Of a stretch of DNA of 64,000 nucleotides, positions 17,193-26,790 are shown piece after piece; position 1 is the first letter of the stretch, and each line of letters opens with the position of its first letter. Source of the DNA: Mesorhizobium japonicum MAFF 303099 (GTDB lineage: Bacteria > Pseudomonadota > Alphaproteobacteria > Rhizobiales > Rhizobiaceae); assembly GCF_000009625.1 (NCBI RefSeq), contig NC_002678.2, forward strand, positions 4,744,001-4,808,000, in the 5' to 3' direction. A program made the position numbers and the translations under genes. The notes under the pieces are model-generated. The model worked only from the letters and a program-made list of their open reading frames with translations, made no database searches and had not been told where the DNA came from.

Positions 17193-17984
17193 ATGTCGCT
17201 TAGTTACAATCGTCATAAAAGGCTCGTTGAAATCATCCAGGCGAATGGCGAAGTGCGCATCCGAGATTTGATGCAGCGGTTCAATATTTCAGAAGAGACT
17301 GCGCGGCGGGATATCAAACGGCTCGAGCAGGATGGCTTGGTCGCACGGGTCCATGGTGGCGCGGTCGCAACGCAACAGCCAAAGCTGCTGGCCATCTCAT
17401 CGCGAGCTGTTTCCGAGCGCGCGGAAAAAAGCACCATCGCTGAGATCGCCCTGGGTCTTCTGAAGCCCGGCCAGAATCTCTTTTTCGGGGGCGGCAGCAC
17501 CATTCTGTCGTTGGCCAGCCGCATATCGGCCCTCCCGGAAATGCGCGTCGTCACCAACATGGTCGATACTGCCATCGCCGCGGCCGAAGGCCATCGGCAT
17601 CGCGTTGTCATGCTGGGGGGCGATTTCAATGTCGATTTCCGGACCGTAAGCGGATTCACCGCCTTGCGTACACTCCGCGAACAGCAGATCGACGTCGCAT
17701 TTATCGGCGTCAATGCGGTGCATCCGAATGGCGTCTTCGACCATGAACAGGTCGGACAGGAGCTTGCTGCGACGCTCTGCGAGCAAGCACGGAAAATTGT
17801 CATTCTCGCCGATCACAGCAAATTCGGCTTGTCGGCGCGCTACCGCATCCTGCCCCATTCGGCGATTACCGCGATCATCACCGACCGGAGGCCTGCATCG
17901 GACATGCTGGACAAGATCGAAGCCGCCGGTGTTGAAGTTCTATATCCGCAAAACCGTCACAACCCCGCACTTGTCTCTACTTGA
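17193..17984 (+). CDS. DeoR-family transcriptional regulator
   Basis: A 263-residue regulator with the N-terminal DeoR helix-turn-helix (NRHKRLVEIIQANGEVRIRDL, ISEETARRDIKRLEQDGLVARVHGGAV). The C-terminal sensor domain has FFGGGSTI and later IGVNAV and ILADHSKFG, typical of the phospho-sugar binding fold. I place the start at 17193, after gagagagaag. It lies 54 bases after the fusion gene and about 190 bases before the transporter, so it probably represses the ABC operon in response to a phosphorylated effector, and possibly the phosphonate genes. Confidence 0.88.
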   Translation: MSLSYNRHKRLVEIIQANGEVRIRDLMQRFNISEETARRDIKRLEQDGLVARVHGGAVATQQPKLLAISSRAVSERAEKSTIAEIALGLLKPGQNLFFGGGSTILSLASRISALPEMRVVTNMVDTAIAAAEGHRHRVVMLGGDFNVDFRTVSGFTALRTLREQQIDVAFIGVNAVHPNGVFDHEQVGQELAATLCEQARKIVILADHSKFGLSARYRILPHSAITAIITDRRPASDMLDKIEAAGVEVLYPQNRHNPALVST

Positions 17985-18174
17985 TCCTCTTCTTTCAGCC
18001 CGCACGGCTGCCCCAATCGTGAAACATTTTTTTCCATTTGATTTCAATAACCAACACAATCCGTCTCAAACATGCAAAAAACCGTCACATAACCGCGCTA
18101 TGTCTCATCCCGTCTCGGGAGCGGATTTCATTCGCTCCGATTGTCATCCCGACTGAAAGAGAGGGGATTTTGAT

Positions 18175-19737
18175 ATGCAAACGACACGTCGCAGATTTCT
18201 CGGCATGAGCGCCATGGCGGCTGGCGCAATAGCATTGCCGAACACGATCATGGCGGCAGCCGGCCGGCGGCCGAACCTCAATATTGCCGTTCAGGACCTG
18301 CGCACAATTCTGGAACCGGTGGACGGCTCCTCCATCGCCAACGTTTCCTGGCGGGTGCAATACAGCGTTTTCGATCAGCTTTTACGGACCGACTACAACG
18401 ACAATTTTCGCCTGAATTTCGCGCTCGCGACATCATTGAAGCAAATCGACGCCACGATCCATGAGATCAGGTTGCGCGACAATGTGAAGTTTCATGACGG
18501 GTCCACAATGACGGCGGATGACGTTGTCTTCTCGCTCGGGCCGGATCGACTGCGCGGCGAAAAAGCGCCGGGCGCGGCCGTGTTTGCCAACTTCCTCTCC
18601 TCGCTTGCCGATGTGCAGAAGATCAATGATCGCACTGTCCGTTTGATCACCAGGACAGAGGATCCGGTCTTCGCCCAGCGGCTCGGCGCCTGGGGCACGC
18701 AGATCATCAGCGCCAGGGCACGGGCTGGCGCCAGCAGCTATGACGCCTGGGCGGCGAAGCCGATCGGCACCGGCCCTTACAAGATCGGCGAGGTCCGCAA
18801 TGGCGACGAGATCACGCTGGTGGCGCACGACGAATATTGGGGAGGCCAGCCGCCATTTGCCTCGATCCGCTTCAAGCGGCTGCCGGAAATCGCCGCGCGC
18901 ATCGCCGGACTGAAGTCGGGCGATTACGATATCGTCACAGACATCACTCCGGACCACATTGCCGAAATTGAGGGTGTCAACGGCCTCTCGATTGTTGGTG
19001 GCGAAGCCATGTGGTTCCGCTTTCTCACATTTGCTCCGCTCAGGACTCCCATCCTGAAAGATGTCGATCTGCGTCGCGCGCTCGCTCTCGCTATCGATCG
19101 CGGTGCGCTGGCGGACGGCCTCTGGGACGGCCGGGCGAAAGCGCTGACCAGCTGGCAGCTACCGATCTTCGGCGAGATCAACGACCCCAACCGCAAGGGA
19201 GTGTCCTATGATCCGGCGCAGGTCAAGGAACTGCTCGCCAAGTCATCCTACAGGGGCGAGGAAATCCCTTACCCTTCCGTCGGCACCTATTATCCGATGC
19301 AGCTCGCCGAGAACCAGGCGCTTGTCGAGATGTGGAAGGCTGCCGGGATCAACGTCAAGCTGATCATGTGTGAGAACTGGACGCAGGTCGGCGACATTGG
19401 CGGCATCAATGACACGTCCGGCGGCGCCTTCTACGCCGATCCCGTTTCCATGCTGTGGCAGATTATCGGTCCGACCAATGACCTCCAGTCGACAGGTGGC
19501 TGGACCAATGCCGAGTTCAACCGGCTCGGTCACGAGCTTGAAACGACGACCGATCTCGCCAAGCGCCAGGCGGCCTTCAAACGGATGCAGGACATTGTCG
19601 AGATCGAGGACCCTTGCATCACGCCGCTGCATTCCATGCCCTTCATCTATGGGCAGAAGGCGGATGTCAGCTGGCAGCCCAACCCGTTACCGCAAATGTA
19701 TCTCGGCCCGAAGATGCCGCCTGAGCCGGTGGCCTGA
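18175..19737 (+). CDS. ABC transporter substrate-binding protein (Opp/Dpp family 5)
   Basis: A 520-residue periplasmic solute-binding protein. The N-terminus MQTTRRRFLGMSAMAAGAIAL is a twin-arginine signal peptide. The family 5 pattern follows (VFDQLLRTD, NVKFHDGSTMTADDVVFSL, IGTGPYKIGE, LRRALALAIDR). Family members bind oligopeptides, nickel chelates, opines or aminated sugars. It is the first of five genes with overlapping or very close ends (binding protein, two ATPases, two permeases). The ligand is unknown; uptake of a phosphonate-containing or plant-derived compound is possible given its neighbours. Confidence 0.9.
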   Translation: MQTTRRRFLGMSAMAAGAIALPNTIMAAAGRRPNLNIAVQDLRTILEPVDGSSIANVSWRVQYSVFDQLLRTDYNDNFRLNFALATSLKQIDATIHEIRLRDNVKFHDGSTMTADDVVFSLGPDRLRGEKAPGAAVFANFLSSLADVQKINDRTVRLITRTEDPVFAQRLGAWGTQIISARARAGASSYDAWAAKPIGTGPYKIGEVRNGDEITLVAHDEYWGGQPPFASIRFKRLPEIAARIAGLKSGDYDIVTDITPDHIAEIEGVNGLSIVGGEAMWFRFLTFAPLRTPILKDVDLRRALALAIDRGALADGLWDGRAKALTSWQLPIFGEINDPNRKGVSYDPAQVKELLAKSSYRGEEIPYPSVGTYYPMQLAENQALVEMWKAAGINVKLIMCENWTQVGDIGGINDTSGGAFYADPVSMLWQIIGPTNDLQSTGGWTNAEFNRLGHELETTTDLAKRQAAFKRMQDIVEIEDPCITPLHSMPFIYGQKADVSWQPNPLPQMYLGPKMPPEPVA

Positions 19738-19742
19738 GTTCC

Positions 19743-20774
19743 ATGCTGCACAAGTCCTTCCAGAACAGCGCGGGCGCCGCGCTGTTGCCGGCCCATGACA
19801 TCGGGGCTTCCGCCACCAAACCTGCCATAAGCATTGCTGGCTTGAGGGTGGCGTTCGGCGATGTGCCTGTGCTGCACGGTGTCGATCTCGCTGTGAACAA
19901 AGGCGAGGCCTTGGGTATCGTTGGCGAATCCGGCTGCGGCAAGTCCGTGACTTGGCGGGCGGTTCTTGGCCTGCTGCCGAAATCCGCCGAGATCGGGGGC
20001 GAGGCCAGGATTGGTGATCTCGATCTTGTGGGCGCACGACAATCCGTTTTGGATCGGGTGCGCGGCGGACGCATCGCCATGATCTTCCAGGATCCGGCCA
20101 GCGCGCTGAACCCGGTGCATCGCATCGGCGCGCAGATCACCGAAGCGCTTCGCCTGCACCGTGGCCTCAGCGGTGCCGCCGCCCGTGCCCAGGCCTGCCG
20201 CCTGCTCGACCAGGTCGGGATAGCCGCTGCGGCAAGCAGGCTCAACGCGTACCCCCACGAACTGTCGGGCGGCCAGAACCAGCGGGTGATGATTGCCATC
20301 GCGCTCGCCGGCCGGCCCGAACTGCTGATCGCCGATGAGCCAACGACCGCGCTCGACGCTACCGTGCAGGCGCAGATCCTGCTGCTGCTCAAAGATATTC
20401 AACGCGACACAGGCATGGCGCTGGTCATGATCAGCCATGATCTCGCCGCGGTGGCTGCCGTCTGTGACCGGGCATGCGTCATGTATGCGGGCCAGATCGT
20501 CGAAACGGCACCGAAACACACGCTTCTGACCGCGCCGGAGCACCCCTATACACGCGACCTGATCGGTGCCATTCCGCCCTCGCACGGTCCGCGCATGCGG
20601 TTGACCGCCATTGCCGGCGCGCCGCCACAACGCAATCTGCCGCCGGGATGCGCCTATGCGCCACGCTGCCGGCACGCGATCGCGGTATGTCGCACGAGCC
20701 GACCGGAACCGCGGCAGGTCGCCGCGCGGCATTCGGTGCGTTGCCTTCGTTTGGACGCCGGCACGTATCAATGA
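19743..20774 (+). CDS. ABC transporter ATP-binding protein (DppD/OppD-like)
   Basis: A 343-residue ATPase with Walker A GESGCGKSVTW, the LSGGQNQR signature, Walker B LLIADEPTTALD, and the C-terminal oligopeptide-transporter extension with cysteines in PPGCAYAPRC. It starts five bases after the binding-protein stop and overlaps the next ATPase by four bases (ATGA). It energises the importer from the cytoplasmic side, as a heterodimer with the product at 20771. Confidence 0.92.
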   Translation: MLHKSFQNSAGAALLPAHDIGASATKPAISIAGLRVAFGDVPVLHGVDLAVNKGEALGIVGESGCGKSVTWRAVLGLLPKSAEIGGEARIGDLDLVGARQSVLDRVRGGRIAMIFQDPASALNPVHRIGAQITEALRLHRGLSGAAARAQACRLLDQVGIAAAASRLNAYPHELSGGQNQRVMIAIALAGRPELLIADEPTTALDATVQAQILLLLKDIQRDTGMALVMISHDLAAVAAVCDRACVMYAGQIVETAPKHTLLTAPEHPYTRDLIGAIPPSHGPRMRLTAIAGAPPQRNLPPGCAYAPRCRHAIAVCRTSRPEPRQVAARHSVRCLRLDAGTYQ

Positions 20775-21730
20775 CCCTGCTGCGTCTCAACAACCTCACC
20801 CGTCGCTTTCCGCTCGGCTCGCCACTCTACGGACCGCGGAAATATCTTGTAGCAGTCGATGGCGTGTCGCTGGATGTCGAGATGGGCCGGACGACCGGCA
20901 TTGTCGGCGAATCCGGATGCGGCAAGTCCACCACCGGCCGTATTGCGCTCGGTCTGGAGCCGCCGGACAGCGGAGGTGTGCTGTTTCAGGGTTTGCCGCT
21001 GCCGCGCATCGACAGCAACAGGTGGCGCGCGCAGCGGCGCCAGATGCAGCTGGTCTTTCAGGACACCTTGGCAGCGCTTGATCGCCGAATGACTGTCAGC
21101 GCTCTCATCGCCGAGCCGCTGGCGATTCACGGGATTGGCGATCCGGCAAGCCGCAAGCAACGTGTGGCCGAGCTTCTCCACGGCGTCGGCCTCGGCGAAG
21201 ACCATGGCGTGCTCTATCCGCATCAGCTTTCCGGCGGCCAGCGCCAACGCGTCGTGCTTGCCCGGGCGCTCGCGCCAAAACCCTCGCTTCTGGTTTGCGA
21301 TGAGCCGGTCTCGGCGCTCGACGTGTCCGTCCAGGCGCAAATCGTCAATCTGCTCATGGATCTTCAGCAGGAGCTCGGGCTCGGCCTCTTGTTCATCAGC
21401 CATGACTTGCGGGTCGTTCGCCATGTCAGCGACCGGATCGTCGTCATGTATCTTGGCCGCGTCGTCGAGCAGGGGCGCGCCGACGCCATTATCGATCAAC
21501 CCGCCCATCCCTATACGCAGGCGCTCGTCTCGGCCATGCCGAGGCTTCCGGGCGGATTCGATCATTATGTGGCGTTGCCAGGCGAACCGCCAAGCCCCAC
21601 CGATCGGCCGAGCGGATGCCCGTTTCATCCACGCTGTCCACTTGCGCGCGATGTCTGCCGCCAGAGCCTGCCCGAACTCCTGCCGCTAGGATCGGAACGG
21701 CAGGTCGCCTGCCATTTGGTGAGGCATTGA
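20771..21730 (+). CDS. ABC transporter ATP-binding protein (DppF/OppF-like)
   Basis: A 319-residue ATPase with Walker A GESGCGKSTTGR, the LSGGQRQR signature, Walker B LLVCDEPVSALD and the C-terminal CPFHPRCPLA segment of the OppF type. The start at 20771 lies in the ATGA overlap with the upstream gene; an in-frame upstream extension exists but belongs to another coding frame. Its stop overlaps the permease start at 21730 by one base. Confidence 0.92.
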   Translation: MTLLRLNNLTRRFPLGSPLYGPRKYLVAVDGVSLDVEMGRTTGIVGESGCGKSTTGRIALGLEPPDSGGVLFQGLPLPRIDSNRWRAQRRQMQLVFQDTLAALDRRMTVSALIAEPLAIHGIGDPASRKQRVAELLHGVGLGEDHGVLYPHQLSGGQRQRVVLARALAPKPSLLVCDEPVSALDVSVQAQIVNLLMDLQQELGLGLLFISHDLRVVRHVSDRIVVMYLGRVVEQGRADAIIDQPAHPYTQALVSAMPRLPGGFDHYVALPGEPPSPTDRPSGCPFHPRCPLARDVCRQSLPELLPLGSERQVACHLVRH

Positions 21731-22671
21731 TGAGTGCTGTGTTTCGTTTCGCCGGCCCCAAGATCCTGCGTGCCGGCCTGTCGATCCTGGTCGTGGTGAC
21801 CTTTACATTCGTGGTGCTGCGGGCCTCTGGAGACCCGGCGCTGCAGATACTCGGTCCCAGCGCCCGCGCCCCGGATCTTGAGGCGTTTCGCCGGCATTGG
21901 GGGCTCGATCAGCCTCTGTATGTGCAATATGTTCGCTATGTCCTGGCGGCACTTCACTGCGATTTCGGGAATTCCATGCTAGCTGGAAAACCGGCCCTGC
22001 AGCTTGTGTTCGAGCGCGCGCCCCTGACATTGGCGCTGATGCTGCCGGCACTGGCGCTCACGATGCTGATCGGCATTCCGGTCGGCGCCTACGCCGCCAT
22101 GCATCGCGACACCTGGGTCGACCGATCGGTGATGATGGTGACCGTGTTCGGCTTCACCGTGCCAAGCTTCGTGCTCGGGCTATTGCTGATCCTGATCTTT
22201 TCCGTGACGCTCGGCCTGTTCCCGTCCGGCGGCGCGGATCGGCCGGAAAGCTTCGTACTGCCGGTGCTCACCCTTGGTTTGGGCGGGGCGGCCATTATCG
22301 CGCGCTTCACGCGTAGCGCCATGATCGAAGTTCTGTCGCAGCTCTACATCGTGGCGGCCAGCGCCAAGGGCGTGACGTGGCGGCAGGTGGTTCGCCACCA
22401 TGCCTTTCCGAATGCGATCATTCCTGTGCTGACGCTGTTCGGCCTGATGCTCGGCGGCCAGGTCGCGGGCGCCGTACTGGTGGAAAGCGTCTTCGGCTGG
22501 CCCGGCATCGGCCAATTGCTGGTGGTTTCGGTTGCGAACCGTGATCTCGCCGTGGTGCAGGTCATCCTCCTTCTCGTGGCGCTGACCATGACGTCGGCCA
22601 ACCTGCTGATGGACCTGCTTTATGGCGTGTTCGATCCGCGCTTGCGTGGAACAAACTCAGGATCGCAATGA
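21730..22671 (+). CDS. ABC transporter permease (DppB/OppB-like)
   Basis: A 313-residue membrane protein with an N-terminal hydrophobic helix (LSILVVVTFTFVVL), about six transmembrane segments, and the cytoplasmic coupling EAA-type loop (YIVAASAKGVTWRQVVRHHAFPNAIIPV). This is the B-type permease of the oligopeptide/nickel family. It overlaps both neighbours by one to four bases, implying translational coupling. Confidence 0.9.
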   Translation: MSAVFRFAGPKILRAGLSILVVVTFTFVVLRASGDPALQILGPSARAPDLEAFRRHWGLDQPLYVQYVRYVLAALHCDFGNSMLAGKPALQLVFERAPLTLALMLPALALTMLIGIPVGAYAAMHRDTWVDRSVMMVTVFGFTVPSFVLGLLLILIFSVTLGLFPSGGADRPESFVLPVLTLGLGGAAIIARFTRSAMIEVLSQLYIVAASAKGVTWRQVVRHHAFPNAIIPVLTLFGLMLGGQVAGAVLVESVFGWPGIGQLLVVSVANRDLAVVQVILLLVALTMTSANLLMDLLYGVFDPRLRGTNSGSQ

Positions 22672-23528
22672 AAACGGCAACTGTAAAAACCAACCGTCCG
22701 CCGCCTCGCTCGGTGGACCTGCCGACACTCCTTGCTGTGGGCTGGGTTCTCCTCATGCTCCTCACGGCGCTCGCCGCGCCGCTGATGGCTCCCCATGAGA
22801 TCACTTCCATCGACCTGCGCCATCGCCTGGCGCCGCCCGTCGGCTTTGGCGGAACGATGCTACACGTCCTGGGAACCGACGATCTGGGCCGTGACGTGGC
22901 CTCGCGTCTTTTCTACTCGATCCGCACCAGCTTGCTGGTCGCCTTCGGCGCCACTGCGATCAGCGTGTTGGTCGGTACCGGGATTGGCTTCATCGCCGCG
23001 TATTTCCGCGGGCTCGTCGAGCATGCCCTGCTGCTAATGATCGACGTACAGGCTTCGCTACCATTTCTAATCGTGGCGCTGGCAATGCTCGCCTGTTTCG
23101 GTAATTCGCTGACGCTGTTCGTCGCCCTGATGGGACTTTATGGCTGGGAGCGGAATGCGCGGTTGGCACGAGGACTGGCAATCACCGCCAGCGCGCAGGG
23201 CTATGCGAGCGCAACGCGCCAACTCGGCGCCCATCCGCTGCGTGTCTATCTGCGGCATATCCTGCCCAACAGCGCGGCGACGCTTCTCGTGGCGGCGACG
23301 GTGACCTTTCCGGAAATCGTCCTGGTGGAAAGCGGACTCTCCTTCCTCGGCCTCGGCGTCCAGCCGCCGATGACCAGCCTGGGTGTCATGGTCGCGGCCG
23401 GCCGCGAGTATATCACCCGCGCCTCCTGGATGCTGCTCGCTCCAAGCCTCGTCATTGTCATCACGGCCGTTGCCGTTAGCGTCCTCGGCGACTGGTTGCG
23501 CGATAAGCTCGACCCGACCCTCAAATAA
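22668..23528 (+). CDS. ABC transporter permease (DppC/OppC-like)
   Basis: A 286-residue C-type permease. It has the N-terminal helix with APLMAPHEI, the HVLGTDDLGRDVASRLFYSIRTSL block diagnostic of DppC, about six membrane helices and the late coupling loop GYASATRQLGAHPLRVYLRHILPNS. It completes the five-gene importer. After the stop the sequence enters decayed DNA. Confidence 0.9.
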   Translation: MKTATVKTNRPPPRSVDLPTLLAVGWVLLMLLTALAAPLMAPHEITSIDLRHRLAPPVGFGGTMLHVLGTDDLGRDVASRLFYSIRTSLLVAFGATAISVLVGTGIGFIAAYFRGLVEHALLLMIDVQASLPFLIVALAMLACFGNSLTLFVALMGLYGWERNARLARGLAITASAQGYASATRQLGAHPLRVYLRHILPNSAATLLVAATVTFPEIVLVESGLSFLGLGVQPPMTSLGVMVAAGREYITRASWMLLAPSLVIVITAVAVSVLGDWLRDKLDPTLK

Positions 23529-23572
23529 CGGTTTCCCAATGCAAAGGAGCTGATCTCCACACTTGTCGACGG

Positions 23573-23990
23573 CTACGCTCTTGCACGGGACGGGGTGCCG
23601 AACCTTCGCCCGCGGCCGGTATCGACGTAACCGGAATACAGCATATGGATCTCGTCGCGGGCCCGCGTCAGGCCAACATAGAACAGCCGTCGGCTTTCGC
23701 GTCGCGCCGCCGGCTGCTCGTTGCGCCAGGGCAAACCGCCCAGATCGAGTCCCGCCATGATCACGACATCATATTCGCAGCCCTTTGCCGAGTGCGGCGT
23801 CAACAGATTAAGATGGAGAGGCGACGCGTCGCGTCCACCGAGGCTCGCCAGATCCAGGTCGGCGAGCGGCCCGCCGACAGCGAGCGCCGCCGACATGCGC
23901 ACCACCTGTTCGCGTTGATCGGCGAGGCTTGGCTCTGCCGCCATCAGCGCATCGAGCATTCCCGGCCGCAGCGCGCCGATTGGCGAAGTT
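23573..23990 (-). pseudogene. UvrD/Rep-type helicase C-terminal remnant
   Basis: About 130 minus-strand residues match the C-terminal part of UvrD-family helicases: LLTPHSAKGCEYDVVIMAGLD (motif V region) and RRLFYVGLTRARDEI (motif VI). The ATPase N-terminal region is absent and the frame runs into the AbiEii 3' end. It is a truncated, non-functional scrap. Confidence 0.75.
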
Positions 23991-24039
23991 TGTAATTTTG
24001 ATCCGCGAAATTCGCACGGCGCCGTCCCCCCAGTTTTTT

Positions 24040-25054
24040 CTATTCGCGGATGTAATTGGCTCGCTCGGCGATATCGGCACATCGCGCCATCAGCGCTTCG
24101 AAAGGCTCCGCGTCTTCCAGAAGAAGCCCGTCGTCGACCATGCGGGCGTAGTCCTCTTCAAGCGCCTTCAGACCATCGCCTGCGGGCACAAGCCGCAGAC
24201 CGCCGTTGACAGCCGCCGCGTAATCGATGGGCGTTCGATCGGGCGCTTTCTCGGCGAAGAACATGGTCTTGTGGCGCGCCACTGCGTTCGCCAGATCGCG
24301 ATCAGCAAAGGCGGACGGGGTAAAACCGGTTTCGTCCAACCGCGCGACATCGTGCCAGTGACGAGCAAAGCGATCGCCGCGCAGGCGCTCCTGCAGGCAG
24401 AAGACATGGATGGCCGTCGCCTTCTCCCAGAAGGTTCGCTCCGCATGCATCACGCGTGGACGAGCCGTGGGAAAGGTCACGCCCTCGATCAGGCCAGACG
24501 CGTCGCAGGCGATGTCGCGCAAGCTCGCGGGCTCGCCCGTCGATCGTGCTCCGAATTCGAGGATCACGCTCGGCGCCACATAGCCGGAGCCAGCCGTCGC
24601 GGCTGCGTAATCGATGAACAGCTTCTCGCCCTCGACGCGGATGGCGGCCGCCAAAGCTTCAGCCGCGAGCGCATCTGCGATGATCGGCTGAACGCTTCCT
24701 TCAACCCAATTGGGCAGGCGCTTGCGCACCTCGCTGGACCAGCGTTTTTCCTCGCTACGGGTCTCCGGCAACGCTTCGCCGTCGTCGCCCACCAAGTCGG
24801 GTGCAATCGCCCGGATGTCGTATGTTAGGTCGACGTCCTCGGAAAACCGCTGGATAACCTGATAGGCTTTGGACAGCGACGTGCCGCCCTTGAACACCAG
24901 ATGTTCGCCGAGCGCCGAGCCGTAAAGGTGGCGAGCGCCCAGACCACCCACACGTCCTTCTCGAGGAGATGCGCCGGCCGGCCGGACCGATCGGCCGCGC
25001 GCCGAGCGCCTCCCGCCGATCCTCGATCGGGAGGTGGAGAAAGGGATCAGCCAT
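24040..25054 (-). pseudogene. AbiEii-type nucleotidyltransferase toxin, two frameshifts near the start
   Basis: The protein has the AbiEii/AbiGii nucleotidyltransferase signature: GEHLVFKGGTSLSKAY followed by FSEDVDLTYD, a DNA-polymerase-beta-like active site. Family members are toxins of type IV abortive-infection TA systems. The natural start is the ATG ending at 25054 (MADPFLHLPIEDRREALGA). That frame breaks at about 25000; the next 20 or so codons (SGRPAHLLEKDVWVVWAL) lie in a second frame, and from about 24950 the rest lies in a third. Unless these are base errors, the toxin is dead. It overlaps the antitoxin gene by eight bases. Confidence 0.75.
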
Positions 25055-25646
25055 GTGCGGCCTTGCCCACGCTGCGCGCCATCCAGGTAGGAAGCTGCGG
25101 CGCTACCGCGACCAATTCGCTGAAGGCGCCCGGCGGGAGTTTCCGCTTCAGTGTCTGGAGGGCGGCCTCAGCCTTCTCCGGCCCAAGCCAAGCCAACGCT
25201 CGCACCGCCTCGCCAGCGGGCCGATGCGCCATGGCGAGCTGCCAACGAGGCGCGTGGCGAAGCTCGACGACCTGCTTGCCGAGGCTCATCTTCCGGGTGC
25301 GGCCGGAAGTCAGATAGACCGACCGGACCGGCACCTGTGTCGTGAGACCGAGGGTGTTGGCGGCAACGGCCCCACTCGTGACGATGATCTCCCCGCGCTG
25401 GCTGGCAAGCGCCTCGACCGCTTGCTCCACGGAGGGAGCCCGGGTGCCGAACCTGCTCGTGACCGGAAGGAGATAGACGCCGCGACCCGCCCGGATCAAC
25501 TGCGTGCGCTCGGCTAGACGCGACAATGCCTGATCCACCGCGGCGCGATTCCCGAGGTGAAGCAAGCTCTTAGCTGCGACCGGCGTGCCCTCTGGCAGCC
25601 CTTTCGCGTGCGCAAGAATCTGTTCGGTCAACCGTTGCATGGCCAT
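25047..25646 (-). CDS. AbiEi-like antitoxin / DUF6088 regulator
   Basis: About 199 residues beginning MAMQRLTEQILAHAKGLPEG, with a winged-helix N-domain (VDQALSRLAERTQLIRAGRGVY) and a C-domain typical of DUF6088/AbiEi antitoxins. These repress their own promoter and neutralise the adjacent AbiEii toxin. I chose the start at 25646 because a perfect inverted repeat lies immediately upstream, as expected for an autoregulatory operator; a longer frame to 25748 exists but reads through that repeat. With the toxin frameshifted, the antitoxin may be an orphan. Confidence 0.78.
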   Translation of the reverse strand: MAMQRLTEQILAHAKGLPEGTPVAAKSLLHLGNRAAVDQALSRLAERTQLIRAGRGVYLLPVTSRFGTRAPSVEQAVEALASQRGEIIVTSGAVAANTLGLTTQVPVRSVYLTSGRTRKMSLGKQVVELRHAPRWQLAMAHRPAGEAVRALAWLGPEKAEAALQTLKRKLPPGAFSELVAVAPQLPTWMARSVGKAAHG

Positions 25647-25650
25647 GCTC

Positions 25651-25680
25651 CTGTCAGAAATGTATGCGATTTTCTGACAG
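25651..25680. promoter_or_regulatory. Perfect 10-bp inverted repeat, likely AbiEi operator
   Basis: CTGTCAGAAA and TTTCTGACAG are separated by ten bases, just upstream of the AbiEi start. AbiEi proteins bind inverted repeats in their own promoter. From 25749 to 26104 I see no further gene. Confidence 0.6.
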
Positions 25681-26104
25681 TTTTTCAAGGCGGGCAGCGA
25701 CGGGCACCTGCAAGCGGAACCCGTCCAGCAGGCGTTGTGGTCAATCATCGCCGCGCGAATCGACCAATCCCTGTTTCGCGCCGTTCTCCGAACGAGCCTC
25801 GCCCGTCCTGGGGCCGACGCCCTCTGGTTGGCGCCGAGATATTTCTCTTGTCAGCGCAAGAACTCGACGCTGGTCAAAAAGTACCGTCGCGTAACATATA
25901 TCGCGCGTCCCCCACCGATGCCATTCAACCGAAAGAGAGCACTGCCCGGACTGCCTGCACCTTGATCAAACCAAGTATTCTGGTTATATTACTGGAAATG
26001 AGAAATGAAGACTGTCTTTCTATTTAGATCTGTATGTTCCTTCTTGTTGTGGTTATGATGTATGTCGAATGTATTATGTATGTGTGTTGTAGTCGGAGGC
26101 AGCT

Positions 26105-26404
26105 ATGAGCAGCTCGCAAAAACGCGCCATTCAAAACTATCGATCTCGCCTCAGCGAGCGCGGCTTGGCGCGCTTCGAGGTGCTTGGCCGCGATGCCGAT
26201 CGCGACCTCATTCGATCTTTGGCTCGCCGCCTGGCCGAAGATGGACCGGATGCCTCTAGCCTGCGCGCTGCTGTCAGCCAGACCATCGCCGGCGAGCCAC
26301 CCAAGCTTGTCGGGATTCTCGCCGCATTGCGTCGTTCGCCGCTCGTGGGAGCTGACCTCGATCTTTCCAGCCCCCATGAAGAGGGGCGGAAGATCGACCT
26401 GTGA
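26105..26404 (+). CDS. Putative antitoxin of a VapBC-type pair
   Basis: A 99-residue small protein directly upstream of, and overlapping by four bases, a VapC-like PIN gene. The ggagg ribosome site precedes the ATG. The sequence has LARFEVLGRDADRDLIRSLARRLAED and a C-terminal EEGRKIDL tail, a type of short antitoxin often paired with PIN toxins in alphaproteobacteria. The role is inferred mainly from the arrangement. Confidence 0.65.
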   Translation: MSSSQKRAIQNYRSRLSERGLARFEVLGRDADRDLIRSLARRLAEDGPDASSLRAAVSQTIAGEPPKLVGILAALRRSPLVGADLDLSSPHEEGRKIDL

Positions 26405-26790
26405 CACGCTACCTCCTCGATACCAACATCATCAGCGATGTCGTCAAATCGCAGCCTTCGGAATCGCTCCTGGCATGGATGTCGAGACAGCGTGACGAGG
26501 ATTTGTTCATCGCTTCGCTGACCGTTGCGGAAATTCTTCGCAGGGTTCTGGAGAAGCCGCGCGGGAAAAAACGCGACGCACTCGACAACTGGTTCTCTGG
26601 GCCTGAGGGGCCGCAGGCGCTGTTTGCGGGCCGCATCCTCTCGTTCGACGACAAGGCAGGGCTGATCTGGGCGCGGCTGATGGCAGGAGGAAAACTGGCC
26701 GGCAAGCCGCGCAGCGGGCTCGAAGGCAAGATGGCTGAAACTCAGATAGAGTGGAGCGCGCCAAATCCAGCGGGACGAGCTCCCAGATGA
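26401..26790 (+). pseudogene. VapC-type PIN ribonuclease, C-terminus replaced by IS110 sequence
   Basis: The N-terminal YLLDTNIISDVVK carries the first PIN aspartate, and SLTVAEILRRV the conserved acidic residue. Homology continues to about GKPRSGLEGKM, just before the last catalytic Asp motif, and is then replaced by about 20 unrelated residues encoded by the opposite-strand IS110 remnant. Loss of the C-terminal active-site residues should inactivate the toxin. Confidence 0.7.

Noticed and set aside
19647..20771. 374-codon minus-strand frame opposite the first ABC ATPase
   Set aside because: Shadow of a gene with clear Walker motifs and operon spacing.
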